Positions 62,883-64,000 of a DNA stretch of 64,000 bases are shown here, in pieces. This DNA is from a virus. The first letter of the stretch is position 1; every line of letters begins with the position of its first letter. The DNA lies in the IMG/VR virus record IMGVR_UViG_3300014720_000031, positions 1 through 64,000 of that record, one strand, 5' to 3'. A model generated the notes under the pieces. The model saw nothing but the letters and a program-made list of their open reading frames with translations. It did not search any database and was not told the origin of the DNA. The position numbers and the translations under genes are program-made.

Positions 62883-64000
62883 TTTGAAAATAGATATCCT
62901 TTGACATAGACATGATCTAACTCTGTATTTTTTAGGACATATAAAGCGTCTTCTATTGAAGATAATATTGGCAATCCTTTAATATTAAAGGACGTATTTA
63001 ATATGATTGGTATTCCACCAAGATTTTGCATTGAATTTAAAATATTATAAAATATTTCATGATCTTTTTCTTTTACAGTTTGAAGCCTTGCCGTCCCATC
63101 AAAATGAGTTATGGAGGAAAGAGTTTTTCTATAATTTTCTTTGACGCTTGGGGCATAACTCATATATTTTGAATAGAATGCATTTTCAAAATATATACTT
63201 TTATCTTTATCTCTACATACTGGCGCGAATGGTCTAAACCATTCTCTAAACTTTACTTTATGATTAAGAATATCTTTCATGTTATCTACGCATGGATTAC
63301 ATATAATACTTCTATTGCCAAGGGCTCTTGGGCCTACTTCTGAACAATCATTAATTATACCTACAATTTTACCATCCAATATAATTTTAGCTAAATCATT
63401 AATTGACACTTCTTTGGCGTCAAATTCTTTTATATAATAATTTATTTTATTTGCATCTAAAATTTCTATTCCATTGTATGTAAGATCTTTTTCTATTTTT
63501 AATTCTGTAAAATATAAAAATTGGCCGAGGGCAAGCCCGCAATCATTTGGATTCGCAGGAACGAAAAGGTCTCGGTTGATTTCATTTAGTCTTTGTTTTA
63601 ATTTTTGATTTAAGAGAACATTTAGCGCACATCCACCGACTAAGACTACATTCAAATTCGAAGAAAATATCTCCTCCCAAAATGTATTAAAAAATATTTT
63701 TTCAAAAACATACTGGGATGTTGCTGCAAGATCATAACTTTGCTGTCCTTTTAAAAAATTGAAAGTTAGATCTAAATTTAAATCTCTCGATAGTTTATTT
63801 AAATCTTTGTGAAAGTAAAAATTTTCGATAGGTCTTACCCACTCATTAATGACTTTGCCGTATGCACATAAACCCATCACTTTTCCTGCATATGCTAAAG
63901 ATTGCAATTCGCTATCTGGCCCAGGTTTTATTTCAGCAATTGGACATCCTATCATCGCGTAAGGTGTTCCAAAATCTAAGTTGTAATTCTTGTGATTAAA
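62879..64000 (-). CDS. Carbamoyltransferase (NodU/CmcH family), N-terminal part outside window
   Basis: The frame runs open to the end of the window (first residues FNHKNYNLDFGTPYAMIG), so the N-terminus is missing; 373 residues are visible, of about 550-600 expected. 'VLVGGCALNVLLNQKL', 'LFVPANPNDCGLALGQ', 'GIINDCSEVGPRALGNRSI' and 'REWFRPFAPVCRDKDKSIYF' are the family fingerprint. The C-terminal YrdC-like part continues to 'GGIPIILNTSFNIKGLPIL'. The family transfers a carbamoyl group from carbamoyl phosphate via ATP to a sugar hydroxyl. Here it heads the sugar cassette and would decorate the glycan. In some phages relatives act on modified bases, so a DNA role cannot be excluded. Confidence 0.9.
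   Translation of the reverse strand, partial: FNHKNYNLDFGTPYAMIGCPIAEIKPGPDSELQSLAYAGKVMGLCAYGKVINEWVRPIENFYFHKDLNKLSRDLNLDLTFNFLKGQQSYDLAATSQYVFEKIFFNTFWEEIFSSNLNVVLVGGCALNVLLNQKLKQRLNEINRDLFVPANPNDCGLALGQFLYFTELKIEKDLTYNGIEILDANKINYYIKEFDAKEVSINDLAKIILDGKIVGIINDCSEVGPRALGNRSIICNPCVDNMKDILNHKVKFREWFRPFAPVCRDKDKSIYFENAFYSKYMSYAPSVKENYRKTLSSITHFDGTARLQTVKEKDHEIFYNILNSMQNLGGIPIILNTSFNIKGLPILSSIEDALYVLKNTELDHVYVKGYLFSK

Noticed and set aside
1-64000. tRNA genes and integration signals
   Set aside because: No cloverleaf-like segment or integrase was seen; apart from 28553-29134 all gaps between genes are shorter than 100 bp.

Overview
This window is a low-GC, gene-dense piece of a large tailed bacteriophage genome (Caudoviricetes). 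The tail-tip genes are of the lambda type (homologues of gpM, gpL, gpI and gpJ), which points to a long, non-contractile siphovirus tail. The replication genes are of the autonomous lytic kind (DnaE-type polymerase, DnaB, TOPRIM primase, RecA, ThyX). No integrase, tRNA or CRISPR array was seen. Several genes have ordinary AGGAG ribosome-binding sites. The host cannot be named; the sugar genes suggest, but do not prove, a Gram-negative host with LPS or capsule.

Layout. 1-5856 (+): the end of a repetitive tail fibre and a large beta-propeller protein. 5868-9416 (+): head-tail connector genes and the main tail-tube protein, closed by a clear intrinsic terminator. 9513-19572 (+): tail assembly chaperone region and a 2578-residue tape measure. 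19575-26067 (+): a lectin-bearing structural protein, a polyproline protein, two paralogous unknown proteins and a small enzyme-like protein. 26051-33319 (-): extra tail-tube-like proteins, a group I intron with an adjoining structured stretch, and a giant adhesin whose domains are joined by threonine-rich linkers. 33386-34086 (+): two small genes. 34087-37235 (-): another structural protein, a further tube-like protein with a Thr/Ser/Pro tail, and a small Thr-rich protein. 37299-44110 (+): the tail-tip cassette M-L-I-J. 44111-64000 (-): a long compact run of glycosyltransferases, replication and recombination genes, then nucleotide-sugar genes.

How the genes work together. The structural part is unusually rich in glycan-facing parts: L-type and LamG-type lectin folds, CBM-like inserts in gpM and gpL, Thr-rich and Pro-rich stalks. 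The replication block holds a DnaE polymerase split into two polypeptides, with a DEDDh exonuclease and a 72-aa gene between the halves. The sugar block encodes Gmd, a ColD-like PLP enzyme with His in place of the usual Lys, an Fcl/ColC-like epimerase-reductase, a GT10-like transferase and a carbamoyltransferase. Together these look like a route to GDP-L-colitose and its transfer.

Regulation. A recurrent GTGTAAT-like element precedes ten genes. In six it lies only 5-10 nt before the start codon, with no ribosome-binding site in between, which suggests leaderless late transcripts. In four it lies 26-36 nt upstream and leaves room for a leader.
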